Positions 28,078 through 37,563 are shown, counted from the stretch's first letter. The stretch: DNA of 64,000 bases from Maribacter algarum (ex Lu et al. 2025) (nom. illeg.) (GCA_947495915.1 CANMAW010000001.1:1116001-1180000); one strand, 5' to 3'. Program-made: numbers and translations. Notes: generated from the letters alone by a model not told the origin.

Positions 28078-29997
28078 ATGAAGTTGTCACTTGTTTTTAT
28101 AATGTTATTTGGTATGGTAGCATACGGGCAATATGCCCCTGAATACCAGTTGTATAAAGACAAGTACCCCAATGCACATTCGATACGTTTAAATCAAGAA
28201 ACTAGCATTCAGATTAAACTACAGAACGGGAAGTTAGATGTGCTTCAAGAAGATGTGGAAGAAGATTTATACTTAGATGAGAATGCAAAATTTGGGTCTA
28301 AAAAATCGTTAAACTTTTCTTCTTTTTTTGAACTTGAAGAAATTGAGGCTTCCTCTTTTATTTATGAGAATAACAAGTATAGAGAAACCAAAGTAGAAAC
28401 GTTTAAAGAAAAAGATGAACTTGATCAATCGTTTTATGACGATACCAAATCACTAAACTTCATTTATCCGAATTTACGAAAGGGTTCAAAATCAAAATTA
28501 AAATATTCGCAAAAGATTAAAAACCCTCGTTTTCTGAGTCCGTTTTATTTTGGAGACTTCCGACCGGTAAAAAATAATAAGATTACCATTATTGCTGATA
28601 AGCATATCAATTTCAAATTTCAAGAATTTAATACTGAAAACCTGAATATTGAATTTACTAAGCAAGAAAAGAAAAGTAAAATCATTTACACGTGGTTGGT
28701 AAAAGACACCGATGAATTTGAGTATGAAGCCAATTCACCGACTTTTAAAAAGGTTATTCCGCATATCGTGCCTATAATAACTTCGTATAAGGTAGACGGT
28801 AAAACAGTAAATTTATTAAGCAGTACTGCCGACCTTTATGATTGGTACTATTCCTTAGTGAAAGATGTCAATAAAGAAGAAAGTGACAAGCAACTGGTAA
28901 CATTAGTGAATTTACTTACTAAAGACAAGAAAACTGACTTAGAAAAGGTTAGGTCTATTTATTACTGGACACAGCAAAACATTAAATACATCGCTTTTGA
29001 ATATGCCTTAGGTGGTTTTATTCCTAGAGAAGCCAATAGTGTATTTAAAAAGAAATATGGTGACTGTAAAGACAATTCAAGTATCTTGTTTAAAATGCTC
29101 GATATTGCCGGTTTGAAAGGTAGTCTAACATGGATTGGTACCCGCAGTATTCCATATAACTACGATGAGGTACCGACGCCCATTGTAGATAATCATATGA
29201 TATTATCATATATAGAAGGTGATGAAACCTACTTTTTAGATGCTACCGGAAGATTTACACCCTTAGAGTTTCCGTCTTCATTTATTCAAGGTAAAGAAGC
29301 ATTAATTTCTATTGATGAAAGTAATTACCTCATAAAAAAGGTACCTGTAGTACCCGCTAATAAAAGTGCATTTATTGAAAAAACGACGTTTTCAATTGAA
29401 GGAGAGAAAATAGTAGGTACGTCGAAAGTTGAAATTTCAGGCTATCAGAAAACGGATTATCTATATGCCTTAGAAAACGAATTGACAGATTCTAAAATTA
29501 AAGAGCTGTATAATGTTAATTTGAGAAAAGGAAACAACAAGTTTTTAATTGAAGAATTAACCGAGACCAATAAGTACGACTATGATAAAAATTTAGAGGT
29601 ATCGTATTCTTTTAATGTTGACAATTTAGCAAAGCACTTAGGTGATGAAATTTATGTGAATTTAAATTTAAATAGAGACCTCTCTAACTATAAGACGAAA
29701 GATGATCGAAAGAATGAGGTCGAGTATGATTATAAGTCGCTTTATAGTTATGAAACAGTAGTGCAAATTCCTGATGGGTATGTGGTTGATTATATGCCTT
29801 CAAATGTAACAGTAGCTAACGATTTATTACAGGCTAGTATCACATACCAACAAAACCAAAACCAAATAACGTATACCCATTCTTTCGAATTAAATTTTTT
29901 AACCCTTAACCTTGAACAACAGAAAGCGGTAAATGATTTGATTAAAAAAATAGAAAAAGGATATAAAGAAATCATTGTTCTAAAGAAAGTACAGTAA
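28078..29997 (+). CDS. DUF3857 / transglutaminase-like exported protein, catalytic triad intact
   Basis: Exported protein of 639 residues. The start at 28078 is chosen because it begins a signal peptide (MKLSLVFIMLFGMVAYGQ); the longer open frame only overlaps the upstream gene. A DUF3857 beta-rich N-terminal half is followed by a transglutaminase-like core with a full triad: Cys330 (GDCKDNS), His373 (DNHMI) and Asp388 (FLDATG). The fold can act as a cysteine protease or peptide-crosslinking enzyme; substrate unknown. Start 1 bp after the MORN-protein stop and 9 bp before the next start means tight co-expression. Confidence 0.88.
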   Translation: MKLSLVFIMLFGMVAYGQYAPEYQLYKDKYPNAHSIRLNQETSIQIKLQNGKLDVLQEDVEEDLYLDENAKFGSKKSLNFSSFFELEEIEASSFIYENNKYRETKVETFKEKDELDQSFYDDTKSLNFIYPNLRKGSKSKLKYSQKIKNPRFLSPFYFGDFRPVKNNKITIIADKHINFKFQEFNTENLNIEFTKQEKKSKIIYTWLVKDTDEFEYEANSPTFKKVIPHIVPIITSYKVDGKTVNLLSSTADLYDWYYSLVKDVNKEESDKQLVTLVNLLTKDKKTDLEKVRSIYYWTQQNIKYIAFEYALGGFIPREANSVFKKKYGDCKDNSSILFKMLDIAGLKGSLTWIGTRSIPYNYDEVPTPIVDNHMILSYIEGDETYFLDATGRFTPLEFPSSFIQGKEALISIDESNYLIKKVPVVPANKSAFIEKTTFSIEGEKIVGTSKVEISGYQKTDYLYALENELTDSKIKELYNVNLRKGNNKFLIEELTETNKYDYDKNLEVSYSFNVDNLAKHLGDEIYVNLNLNRDLSNYKTKDDRKNEVEYDYKSLYSYETVVQIPDGYVVDYMPSNVTVANDLLQASITYQQNQNQITYTHSFELNFLTLNLEQQKAVNDLIKKIEKGYKEIIVLKKVQ

Positions 29998-30006
29998 AAC
30001 CTTCCC

Positions 30007-31986
30007 ATGAAAAAAATCTATAGTCTTAGTATTGTATTGTTAGTGATGCAGTTTGTATCTGCACAAAAAGCCCCTTTTTACGAAAGTTATACTTGGGATA
30101 GTGCTCCTAAATATGAGGTTGCCGATGAGGAGCAGTCAGAGAACATGATGGCTTTGAAAGACCAAACCATAACGGAGTTTTATTTTGCTGAAAAAGGAAA
30201 TTTAACGGAGTTCTATTTAGAGCACAAAGTATTATGGCTGAATTCTGACGATAAGATTGAAGAGTACAATAAAATTTATCTACCATATTCATCAGCTTCT
30301 GAACTGGTGGTGAATAAGGCAAGAGTAATCAATAAAGATGGGTCTGTAATAGAGTTAGATGAATCTAAAATTCTAACGGCTGAAGATGAAGAAACGAAAA
30401 GAAAGTACAAGTTTTTTGCCTTTGAGGGTATTGAAAAAGGAAGCTTTATTGAATACTATTATGTGGTGCGTAGGTACCCGAATTACAAAGGTAAAAGATT
30501 GTTGCTACAAGATGAGTATAAGAAAAAGAACGTCAGTTTTGATTTGTATTCACCCGGTAACTTAGTATTTAAATTTAAGAGTTACAACAACTTGCCCGAG
30601 GTAGCATATGATACCTTAAGTGATAAGAAGTTACATTGGCAGTTAAAGCTCGACGAGTTAGAGAGTCTTGAAGATGAAGAGATTTCAGCGTACAATGCAT
30701 ATCGTCAACAATTGGTGTATAAGCTTGATCGTAATTTGGCGAATAACACCAATGATATTGCTTCATATGGTAATGTTGCTCAAAATTTATACGAATATTA
30801 TTATCAAGAAAACTCGAAGAAAACCCAAAAGGCTCTAGATAAATTTTTGAAAGAAACGAAAGCAGCAGAGCAAAAAGATGAGGCGGCCAAGGTTCGAAAA
30901 TTAGAATTTTTTATTAAAAACAATGTCTTTTTATCAAAGGCTAGTGGTGACAACCTTAGCAATATCGACAATGTAATTGCTGAGCGAGTTGCCAATGAAA
31001 CCGGACTTATAAAACTATATATAGGACTTTTAAGAACGATGAACATTCAACACGAAATGGTCTTTACAACCGATCGTAGAGAAGTGCGATTTGATCAAGA
31101 ATTTGAAGCCAATAATTTTTTGAATGATTTTCTACTGTATTTTCCAAAGAGTAAGGCGTTCATGTCTCCTAGTGAGCCAGGTTCAAGATTTGGTTTTCCA
31201 CCACCGCAATTCACTGATAATTATGGCTTGTTTATAAAAGAGATTACCGTTGGTGATTTTAAATCGGCCGTAGCTAAAATCAAATATATTGACCCGGTTG
31301 GGGCTGAAGATACTTTTGATACTATGGTGGTTGATGTCGCTTTTGAAGAAGATAATTTAACAAAGAGTATTATAAAGTTTGACAGGTCTTTTAATGGGTA
31401 CTATGCTATGTATATGCAGCCGTTCATGAATTTAATTAATGACGAAGATAAAGAAGAGATGATTGAAGGCATGGCGAAAAGTATTCATGAAGAAATTGAA
31501 ATCACCGATAAAAAGATCGTTGACGACAACCCAGAATTGTTTGGGGTTAAGCCTTTGCAGTTTATCATTGATTTTACTTCAGAAGCCTTTGTAGAAAAAG
31601 CAGGCCGTAAATACTTATTTAAAGTAGGAGAGCTTATTGGTCAGCAAATGCAGTTATACCAAGAAAAAGAACGTAAACTTCCGGTAGAAGGAGAATTCAA
31701 TCGTAGTTATTTCAGAACAATTAATGTTCAAATTCCAGAAGGGTATCGTATTGCGAACCTCGATGATTTGAATATTGACAATGTGTATTCCAAAGATGGT
31801 AAAGAATTGCTTTCGTTCAAATCGTTCTATGAATTACAAAATGGAATATTGAAAATTACTGCTGATGAGCATTATCGAATTAATCTTATCGAAACAGCAC
31901 TATATGAAGAATATAGAAAAGTCATCAATAGTGCTGCTGATTTTAATAAGATTACCTTGGTGTTAGAGCCTGCAGTAAGCAAATAA
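30007..31986 (+). CDS. DUF3857 / transglutaminase-like exported protein, catalytic residues lost
   Basis: Exported protein of 659 residues (signal peptide MKKIYSLSIVLLVMQFVSAQ), paralogous in layout to the gene before it. In the position of the catalytic GDCKD motif it reads NETGLIKLYIG, and the regions expected to carry His and Asp read NNFLNDFLLYF and MSPSEPGS. No candidate triad remains. It is therefore a pseudoenzyme and probably a partner or regulator of the intact protein upstream. It converges with scoB after only 4 bp. Confidence 0.85.
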   Translation: MKKIYSLSIVLLVMQFVSAQKAPFYESYTWDSAPKYEVADEEQSENMMALKDQTITEFYFAEKGNLTEFYLEHKVLWLNSDDKIEEYNKIYLPYSSASELVVNKARVINKDGSVIELDESKILTAEDEETKRKYKFFAFEGIEKGSFIEYYYVVRRYPNYKGKRLLLQDEYKKKNVSFDLYSPGNLVFKFKSYNNLPEVAYDTLSDKKLHWQLKLDELESLEDEEISAYNAYRQQLVYKLDRNLANNTNDIASYGNVAQNLYEYYYQENSKKTQKALDKFLKETKAAEQKDEAAKVRKLEFFIKNNVFLSKASGDNLSNIDNVIAERVANETGLIKLYIGLLRTMNIQHEMVFTTDRREVRFDQEFEANNFLNDFLLYFPKSKAFMSPSEPGSRFGFPPPQFTDNYGLFIKEITVGDFKSAVAKIKYIDPVGAEDTFDTMVVDVAFEEDNLTKSIIKFDRSFNGYYAMYMQPFMNLINDEDKEEMIEGMAKSIHEEIEITDKKIVDDNPELFGVKPLQFIIDFTSEAFVEKAGRKYLFKVGELIGQQMQLYQEKERKLPVEGEFNRSYFRTINVQIPEGYRIANLDDLNIDNVYSKDGKELLSFKSFYELQNGILKITADEHYRINLIETALYEEYRKVINSAADFNKITLVLEPAVSK

Positions 31987-31990
31987 TGAC

Positions 31991-32644
31991 TTAAATATCC
32001 ATTTCAGGAATATCGCCAGACACAATTAAATGACCTTCGGTGGCGGCTTCAATTTCAGCAACGCTAACACCGGGGGCTCGTTCTAATAATTGAAAACCAT
32101 CAGGGGTAACTTCTAATACTGCGAGGTTTGTTACAATCTTTTTAACACATCCTACTCCGGTTAAGGGTAAGCTACAACGTTTCAAAAGTTTTGACGCCCC
32201 TGCACGATTGGTGTGCATCATGGCAACAATAATGTTTTCTGCACTAGCAACTAAATCCATAGCGCCGCCCATACCTTTCACCATTTTACCAGGTATTTTC
32301 CAATTGGCAATATCGCCATTCTCTGCAACTTCCATAGCCCCTAAAATGGTCAATTGAACATGTTGCCCTCTAATCATAGAAAAGCTCAATGCAGAGTCGA
32401 AAAATGAAGCTCCAGGCAGGGTAGTAATGGTTTGTTTTCCTGCGTTGATGATATCTGCATCTTCTTCTCCTTCAAAAGGAAATGGCCCCATACCTAATAC
32501 ACCATTTTCACTTTGAAATTCCACATCAATATCTTCACGTACATAGTTCGCTACCAAAGTAGGAATACCAATACCTAAATTTACATAATACCCGTCTTTC
32601 ACCTCTTTGGCTATTCTTCGTGCGATTCCTGTTTTATCTAACAT
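31991..32644 (-). CDS. scoB: 3-oxoacid CoA-transferase subunit B
   Basis: Beta subunit of succinyl-CoA:acetoacetate CoA-transferase, which activates the acetoacetate released by tyrosine breakdown. The start at 32644 (MLDKTGIARRIAKEV) is chosen over a 15-residue Lys/Asn-rich extension. The catalytic glutamate motif is in FQSENGVLGMGPFP; GGAMDLV and the CVKKIVTNLAV region are typical. The length of 217 residues matches bacterial ScoB. It lies 760 bp behind scoA, from which it is separated by a broken four-helix-bundle gene, although these subunits are normally adjacent. Confidence 0.95.
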   Translation of the reverse strand: MLDKTGIARRIAKEVKDGYYVNLGIGIPTLVANYVREDIDVEFQSENGVLGMGPFPFEGEEDADIINAGKQTITTLPGASFFDSALSFSMIRGQHVQLTILGAMEVAENGDIANWKIPGKMVKGMGGAMDLVASAENIIVAMMHTNRAGASKLLKRCSLPLTGVGCVKKIVTNLAVLEVTPDGFQLLERAPGVSVAEIEAATEGHLIVSGDIPEMDI

Positions 32645-32683
32645 GTTCTTTTTTTTATTTTTTCGTCTACTTTTGTTGTAATT

Positions 32684-32785
32684 GATCAATGTAACAGTGT
32701 TTTAATGTAACAATGTAACAATGTAACAATGTATCAATTAATCAATGTACTAATGTGTCAATTGCTCTAATGTAAAAATTAATCA
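32684..32785. repeat. left degenerate short-repeat array
   Basis: About 100 bp made of imperfect 9-12-nt units of the form AATGTAACA, AATGTATCAATT, AATGTACT and AATGTGTCAATT. In reverse complement these give the units of the right array (33215-33395), so the two arrays form inverted arms around the four-helix-bundle pseudogene. Unit length and sequence vary, so it is not a CRISPR. Confidence 0.75.
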
Positions 32786-32797
32786 ATTTTTTAAGCT

Positions 32798-33148
32798 TTA
32801 TTTATTCGTCTTACTGGTGCTTATGATTTTATACATGATTAAACCTAATTCTTTTACTTGGCTATTAAGTGCTTCATTTGACGGATAGTTTTTTGATCTC
32901 TCACATAGGGTTAGCTAATATTTGGTCTCTTCCAATTCCTTTACCGCGATCTTCATTTTATGTATAAAATCAGCTCTGCTTTCTGCATTTTGTGTTTCAT
33001 GTATATTTGCTCCTATACTTGTGCCAGACTTTAATAATTGCTTTGCAATTACAAACTTTCGGTTGCTTTCCAGTAGTTCTGTAAACTCAATGATCAACAG
33101 CGAAAACTGAATCGACTTCTCCAAAACAACATTCGACCGCCCAGCCAT
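32798..33148 (-). pseudogene. four-helix-bundle protein (23S rRNA IVS-type family) with in-frame stop
   Basis: Codons 1-77 encode the start of a TIGR02436-type four-helix bundle protein (SNVVLEKSIQFSLLIIEF, QLLKSGTSIGANIHETQNA, ADFIHKMKIAVKELEETKY). Codon 78 is TAG at 32915-32917, where family members usually have Trp (ETKYW pattern). Translation of the same frame then continues in family-like sequence (LTLCERSKNYPSNEALNSQ, VKELGLIMYKIISTS) to a TAA at 32798. The full length would be 116 residues, normal for the family, so one nonsense mutation has broken it. The stub could still be translated as a 77-residue peptide. It lies between scoA and scoB in the same direction, flanked by inverted repeat arrays. 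Confidence 0.88.
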
Positions 33149-33214
33149 AATACTTTTAATTAAATTATCGATTCACCATTGCTAATCTCAAGATTAGCCG
33201 ATTATAACACTAGG

Positions 33215-33395
33215 CAATTAGTTCATTTACACAATACCCAATTGATACATTAAAACATTTACACATTAACACAATTGATACATTAGTATATTAACCAAAT
33301 TGATATATTAAAACATTTACACATTAAAACGATTGATACATTAGTACATTAAAACATTGTTACATTAAGAAATTAGAACATTGAGTAATTAATTT
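33215..33395. repeat. right degenerate short-repeat array with a 58-bp tandem duplication
   Basis: AT-rich array of units such as ATTGATACATTA, ACATTTACACATTA and ATTGTTACATTA. A 58-bp block at 33241-33298 recurs with few changes at 33299-33356. Orientation is opposite to the left array. Together with the pseudogene these fill the 760-bp gap between scoA and scoB. Confidence 0.78.
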
Positions 33396-33404
33396 ATTTA
33401 CACT

Positions 33405-34106
33405 TTAACTACGTTTACGTACCGTTCGTTGTTCAATTCTTTTTTCATATTTCGCCCCTTGAAAAATGCGTTGCACAAAAATACCGGGAATATGAATTTG
33501 ATTCGGGTCAAGCGTACCTGCAGGTACAAGCTCTTCTACTTCTGCCACTGTGATTTTGGCTGCGCCACACATATTCGGATTAAAATTACGGGCAGTTCCC
33601 TTAAAAATTAGGTTCCCTGCTTCGTCACCTTTCCAAGCTTTTACAAAAGCAAAATCAGCTTTAAAAGCATATTCCAACACATACATTTTTCCGTTGAACT
33701 CCCGAGTTTCTTTTCCTTCAGCTACTTCAGTGCCGTAGCCTGCAGGAGTGTATACTGCGGGAAAACCTGCTTGTGCTGCTCTACAGCGTTCGGCTAAAGT
33801 TCCTTGCGGAATTAACTCTACATCCAACTCACCACTCAACATCTGCCGTTCAAATTCATCATTTTCGCCCACATAAGAAGAAACCATTTTCTTTATTTGC
33901 TTCTTCTGTAGCAATAATCCCAATCCGAAGTCATCAACACCGGCATTGTTTGAAATACAGGTGAGTCCGGTAACCCCTTTGGCTACCAGTTCAGCAATAG
34001 CATTCTCAGGAATACCCGATAAGCCAAAACCACCTAACATTAAGGTCTGATTATCTGCAACACCTTCTAAAGCTTTTTGAACATTTGCAACTGTTTTTTG
34101 TATCAT
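33405..34106 (-). CDS. scoA: 3-oxoacid CoA-transferase subunit A
   Basis: Alpha subunit of the succinyl-CoA:acetoacetate CoA-transferase, 233 residues. The N-terminal glycine-rich segment [16 protein letters not shown] is the CoA-transferase family I signature, and [17 protein letters not shown] and [19 protein letters not shown] follow as expected. It is the fourth gene of the homogentisate operon, 10 bp behind the flavin reductase-like gene. Confidence 0.95.
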   Translation of the reverse strand: MIQKTVANVQKALEGVADNQTLMLGGFGLSGIPENAIAELVAKGVTGLTCISNNAGVDDFGLGLLLQKKQIKKMVSSYVGENDEFERQMLSGELDVELIPQGTLAERCRAAQAGFPAVYTPAGYGTEVAEGKETREFNGKMYVLEYAFKADFAFVKAWKGDEAGNLIFKGTARNFNPNMCGAAKITVAEVEELVPAGTLDPNQIHIPGIFVQRIFQGAKYEKRIEQRTVRKRS

Positions 34107-34116
34107 AGTCTTTTTA

Positions 34117-35007
34117 TTAATTCAAACAGAAAAGTAGCGTTAAGGCCTTTTCTAAATCATTATTTTCAATAGCTTTTACCGCAGCTTGGTGTACGTGAAG
34201 CAATTGATCTTCATTTGCACCCGATAAGATTTTTTGCACGGCTTCACTTTCTTTGAGTGATGCAATTGCTGTGGTACTAGGTATCGTTTCCATATTACCG
34301 AGTCTACCCAAATGATTGCCAGTTAAAACCGTACTTTGTAACACGTGTTTTGGTAACTGATCAACACCAATACCTTTGTTAAAAATAGGCTTCGGAATTT
34401 CAAATAAGGCATCACCACTCGCACGACAATACCAACTCTCTCCCATTCGTGCTACCAAATCTAATTTTTGGGTATCTAAATCGCCATTGTCGTTCAAATA
34501 CTGGTCTTGAATATGAATGCGTTGCACCCTTGAAATTACCAAGTTGCCTGCACCGCCATCGGCACCGAGCTCCATCACGCGATCAATGGTACATTCAAAA
34601 GATACTGGTGCTTCACCAACCCGAGGTGGTTGTACGACCTCAGAAGCAACTTGCGTAAAACCAGCTTTTTCAAACTCATTAACCGCTTTGGCGTACTCTG
34701 TACTCGACAATGACATTTGCTCAACAATATCATAATTTACGATATTAATAACAACTTCTTTATGAGCTTTCACATTTTCGTACGTGTGTTTAACAGTGTT
34801 GTCGCGACCACGTCTTGCAGGAGAAAATATTAAAATTGGCGGGTTGGCACTAAACACATTAAAAAAGCTAAACGGACTCAAATTTACCTGTCCGTCTTCA
34901 TCAATGGTACTTGCCAACGCTATGGGGCGTGGTGCTACTGCTGCTAACAATATTTTATGCAACTCTGGCGTCGTTATCGCTTTCGGATCTATTGTTTTTA
35001 TAGCCAT
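34117..35007 (-). CDS. flavin reductase-like (DIM6/NTAB) FMN-binding protein
   Basis: The 296-residue protein has an N-terminal FMN-binding split-barrel domain ([49 protein letters not shown]) and a helical C-terminal extension of about 90 residues. It is the third gene of the hmgA-fahA-sco operon, with 4 bp to fahA. A role in tyrosine or phenylacetate-like aromatic catabolism is implied by context, but homogentisate cleavage does not need a flavin reductase, so its exact job is unclear. It might supply reduced flavin or act on a quinone side product. Confidence 0.85.
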   Translation of the reverse strand: MAIKTIDPKAITTPELHKILLAAVAPRPIALASTIDEDGQVNLSPFSFFNVFSANPPILIFSPARRGRDNTVKHTYENVKAHKEVVINIVNYDIVEQMSLSSTEYAKAVNEFEKAGFTQVASEVVQPPRVGEAPVSFECTIDRVMELGADGGAGNLVISRVQRIHIQDQYLNDNGDLDTQKLDLVARMGESWYCRASGDALFEIPKPIFNKGIGVDQLPKHVLQSTVLTGNHLGRLGNMETIPSTTAIASLKESEAVQKILSGANEDQLLHVHQAAVKAIENNDLEKALTLLFCLN

Positions 35008-35011
35008 CTAG

Positions 35012-36259
35012 TTATTCTTTTGCGGGTAATATGGTGCAACGTACTTCTCCAAAACCGACACGTATATCACCTTTTTCAGCATGCCCTCTCATGATTACCG
35101 TATCGTGATCTTCAACAAATTTGCGTTCACTACCATCGTTTAAGATCAACGGATTTTTACCTCCCCAGGTAATCTCTAATAGCGAGCCATACGAATCTTC
35201 GGTTTTTCCACTAATGGTACCAGAGCCCATTAAATCACCCACGTTCATATTACAGCCATTCATGGTATGATGGGCCAATTGTTGCGCCATGCTCCAATAC
35301 ATATATTTAAAGTTGGAATTACTCACCACCGTTTCTTCCCCATTTTTGTTGGCGATAGCCACTTGCAACGCAATATCAATATTTCCGCCAGTAGTAGCTT
35401 CTAAATAGGGGAGTACCTTTGGTTCTTGTTTCGGCCCTGCCACTTTAAAAGGTGCTAAAGCTTCCATAGTTACCACCCATGGAGATATGGTTGAGCCAAA
35501 GTTTTTTGCTAAAAACGGACCTAAGGGTACATACTCCCATTTTTGTACATCTCTGGCAGACCAATCGTTTAAGATCACTTTTCCGAAGATATAATCTTCT
35601 GCATCTTTCGTAGCGATGGTCTCTCCGAGTTGGGTTTGTTTTCCAATAATGAAACCCATTTCAAGTTCAAAATCTACGCGTTTTGAAGGTCCGTATACTG
35701 GTGCTTCTGCACCGGGAGGCATCGTTTGCCCCATCGGTCGGTGTAAATCAACACCACTCACCGCAATAGAAGAAGCACGCCCGTGATAGCCTACCGGAAT
35801 ATGTCTCCAGTTCGGTAATAAGGCATTTTCAGGATCTCTAAACATTTTCCCCACATTAGTGGCATGCTCAATACTGCTGTAAAAATCTGTGTAATCACCT
35901 ATAAAAACTGGCAGATGCATTTGCGCCTCTTTTTGGGCGATTAACACCGTATCATAGTCTTTTAAAACAGAATTTTCGTTGGTTAATTCGTTTTGAATTT
36001 GTTCGCGTACCGCATTGGTAGTCGCTTTTCCTAAAGCAATAAAAGGATTCAAAACGGCATTTGTAAATACCGAAGTATCGAAATTTAAGGCATCAAAAAC
36101 ACCTAATTTGGCCGCTTTTGATAAATCAAGAATTTGATCACCGATGGCAATACCTACACGTTTGGTGGTATCGGTATCAGAAAAAATTCCGAAGGGAATA
36201 TTATGTATAGAGAAATCTGATTTTTCGGGTATGCTTACCCAACAATTCGTTTGTGTCAT
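35012..36259 (-). CDS. fahA: fumarylacetoacetase
   Basis: Hydrolyses 4-fumarylacetoacetate to fumarate and acetoacetate, the last carbon-cleaving step of tyrosine catabolism. The start at 36259 (MTQTNCWVSIPEKSDF) removes 11 non-conserved residues. The N-terminal FAA domain (IPFGIFSD) is followed by the catalytic part with YTDFYSSIEHATNVGKMFRD, HIPVGYHGRASSI, VDFELEMGFIIG (metal ExE), LNDWSARDVQKWEYVPLGPF and GTISGKTEDSYGSLLE. The length of 415 residues is typical. It is 8 bp behind hmgA. Confidence 0.96.
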   Translation of the reverse strand: MTQTNCWVSIPEKSDFSIHNIPFGIFSDTDTTKRVGIAIGDQILDLSKAAKLGVFDALNFDTSVFTNAVLNPFIALGKATTNAVREQIQNELTNENSVLKDYDTVLIAQKEAQMHLPVFIGDYTDFYSSIEHATNVGKMFRDPENALLPNWRHIPVGYHGRASSIAVSGVDLHRPMGQTMPPGAEAPVYGPSKRVDFELEMGFIIGKQTQLGETIATKDAEDYIFGKVILNDWSARDVQKWEYVPLGPFLAKNFGSTISPWVVTMEALAPFKVAGPKQEPKVLPYLEATTGGNIDIALQVAIANKNGEETVVSNSNFKYMYWSMAQQLAHHTMNGCNMNVGDLMGSGTISGKTEDSYGSLLEITWGGKNPLILNDGSERKFVEDHDTVIMRGHAEKGDIRVGFGEVRCTILPAKE

Positions 36260-36267
36260 AAATGGTA

Positions 36268-37437
36268 TTACTTGTGGTTTTCGTCTAACCAAGATTGATA
36301 ATAAGTTTCGTCTGCGATGCGTAATGCTTCTTCGGTCAATTTTAAAGGCTTAAAAGTATCAACCATAACCGCCAATTCTTCCGTTTTTGTTTTTCCGATG
36401 CTGCGTTCTACCGCTCCGGGGTGCGGCCCGTGTGGTATGCCTGCCGGATGCAATGAAATATGACCCGGTTCTACATCATTACGGCTCATGAAATCTCCAT
36501 CCACATAATACAACACTTCATCACTATCAATATTACTGTGATTGTAAGGTGCCGGAATACTCTCTGGGTGATAATCATACAAACGGGGTACAAAACTGCA
36601 AATCACAAAAGCACTGGTTTCAAAAGTTTGATGCACTGGTGGCGGTTGGTGAATGCGACCTGTAATCGGTTCAAAATCATGTATCGAAAAGGCGTAGGGG
36701 TAGTTAAAACCGTCATAACCAACCACATCAAACGGATGCGAGGCATACACCATATCGAAAATATCATCTTGCTTTTTAATTTTTATTAAAAAGTCTCCCT
36801 TTTCATCATAGGTTTCTAGTTCACTGGGCTGGCGAATATCACGTTCGCAAAAAGGCGAATGTTCTAACAACTGTCCAAACCAATTGCGATAGCGTTTTGG
36901 GGTATACACTGGGTGGTACGATTCTACAATAAACAGTCGATTATCTTCGGTATCAAACTGCATTTTGTAAATCATTCCTCTCGGAATCACCAAATAATCG
37001 CCATAACTAAATTTCAAATTACCCATATGGGTGCGTAAAGTACCGGTGCCTTTATGAATAAAAATGACTTCATCGGCATCTGTGTTTTTATAAAAATAGG
37101 CCTCTTGCGATTTTCTTGGGGCCGCCAATATGATATTGCAATCGCTATTGGTTAAAATAATTTTACGGCTTTCTAAGTAATCATCTTCGGGTTGCACTTG
37201 AAAACCGCGCAGCTTATACGATTGTATACTGTTATGTTTCGCAATTTTAGGCGCTACAGCGTATTGCTTTTTAATTTCTTTAACCTGTGTTGGCCGTTGC
37301 TCATGATACAAGTTTGACGACATACCATCAAAACCTATGGTGCCGAAAAGCTGTTCGGAATAGAGTTCCCCATTTGGTTTTCTAAATTGTGTGTGTCTTT
37401 TAGGGGGAATTTTCCCCAATTTATGATAGAAAGGCAT
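36268..37437 (-). CDS. hmgA: homogentisate 1,2-dioxygenase
   Basis: Fe(II)-dependent ring-cleaving dioxygenase turning homogentisate into maleylacetoacetate. The start at 37437 (MPFYHKLGKIPPKRHTQF) is the conserved N-terminus; 18 upstream residues are dropped. Metal-ligand regions are visible in HPFDVVGYDGFNYPYAFSIHDF, PPPVHQTFETSAFVICSFVPR and HPAGIPHGPHPGAVE. The length of 389 residues is normal for the bacterial form. First gene of the five-gene operon; a TetR gene is divergent. No maleylacetoacetate isomerase or hppD is in the window. Confidence 0.95.
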   Translation of the reverse strand: MPFYHKLGKIPPKRHTQFRKPNGELYSEQLFGTIGFDGMSSNLYHEQRPTQVKEIKKQYAVAPKIAKHNSIQSYKLRGFQVQPEDDYLESRKIILTNSDCNIILAAPRKSQEAYFYKNTDADEVIFIHKGTGTLRTHMGNLKFSYGDYLVIPRGMIYKMQFDTEDNRLFIVESYHPVYTPKRYRNWFGQLLEHSPFCERDIRQPSELETYDEKGDFLIKIKKQDDIFDMVYASHPFDVVGYDGFNYPYAFSIHDFEPITGRIHQPPPVHQTFETSAFVICSFVPRLYDYHPESIPAPYNHSNIDSDEVLYYVDGDFMSRNDVEPGHISLHPAGIPHGPHPGAVERSIGKTKTEELAVMVDTFKPLKLTEEALRIADETYYQSWLDENHK

Positions 37438-37548
37438 AGGCGTAGTTTTAGCTACTTCAAATATAAACAATTGTTGATGTAGATTCAACAAATATTTATT
37501 TTCTACTTTTTTTATAGTATTTTGCAGGAAGGAAATTTAAAAAGACAA

Positions 37549-37563
37549 CACTACACCGTAGTG
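37549..37563. promoter_or_regulatory. candidate TetR operator
   Basis: CACTAC and GTAGTG form a perfect inverted repeat around ACC in the 141-bp gap between hmgA and the divergent tetR-type gene, ending 15 bp before the tetR start codon. Size and position fit a TetR-family operator that would control both directions. Confidence 0.5.

Noticed and set aside
33241-33395. Possible CRISPR array
   Set aside because: The units are short, degenerate and overlapping, there are no unique spacers of constant length, and no cas gene is near.
36460-36789. 109-residue open frame on the plus strand inside hmgA
   Set aside because: It is antisense to a well-conserved gene, has no recognisable domain and no promoter; a shadow frame.
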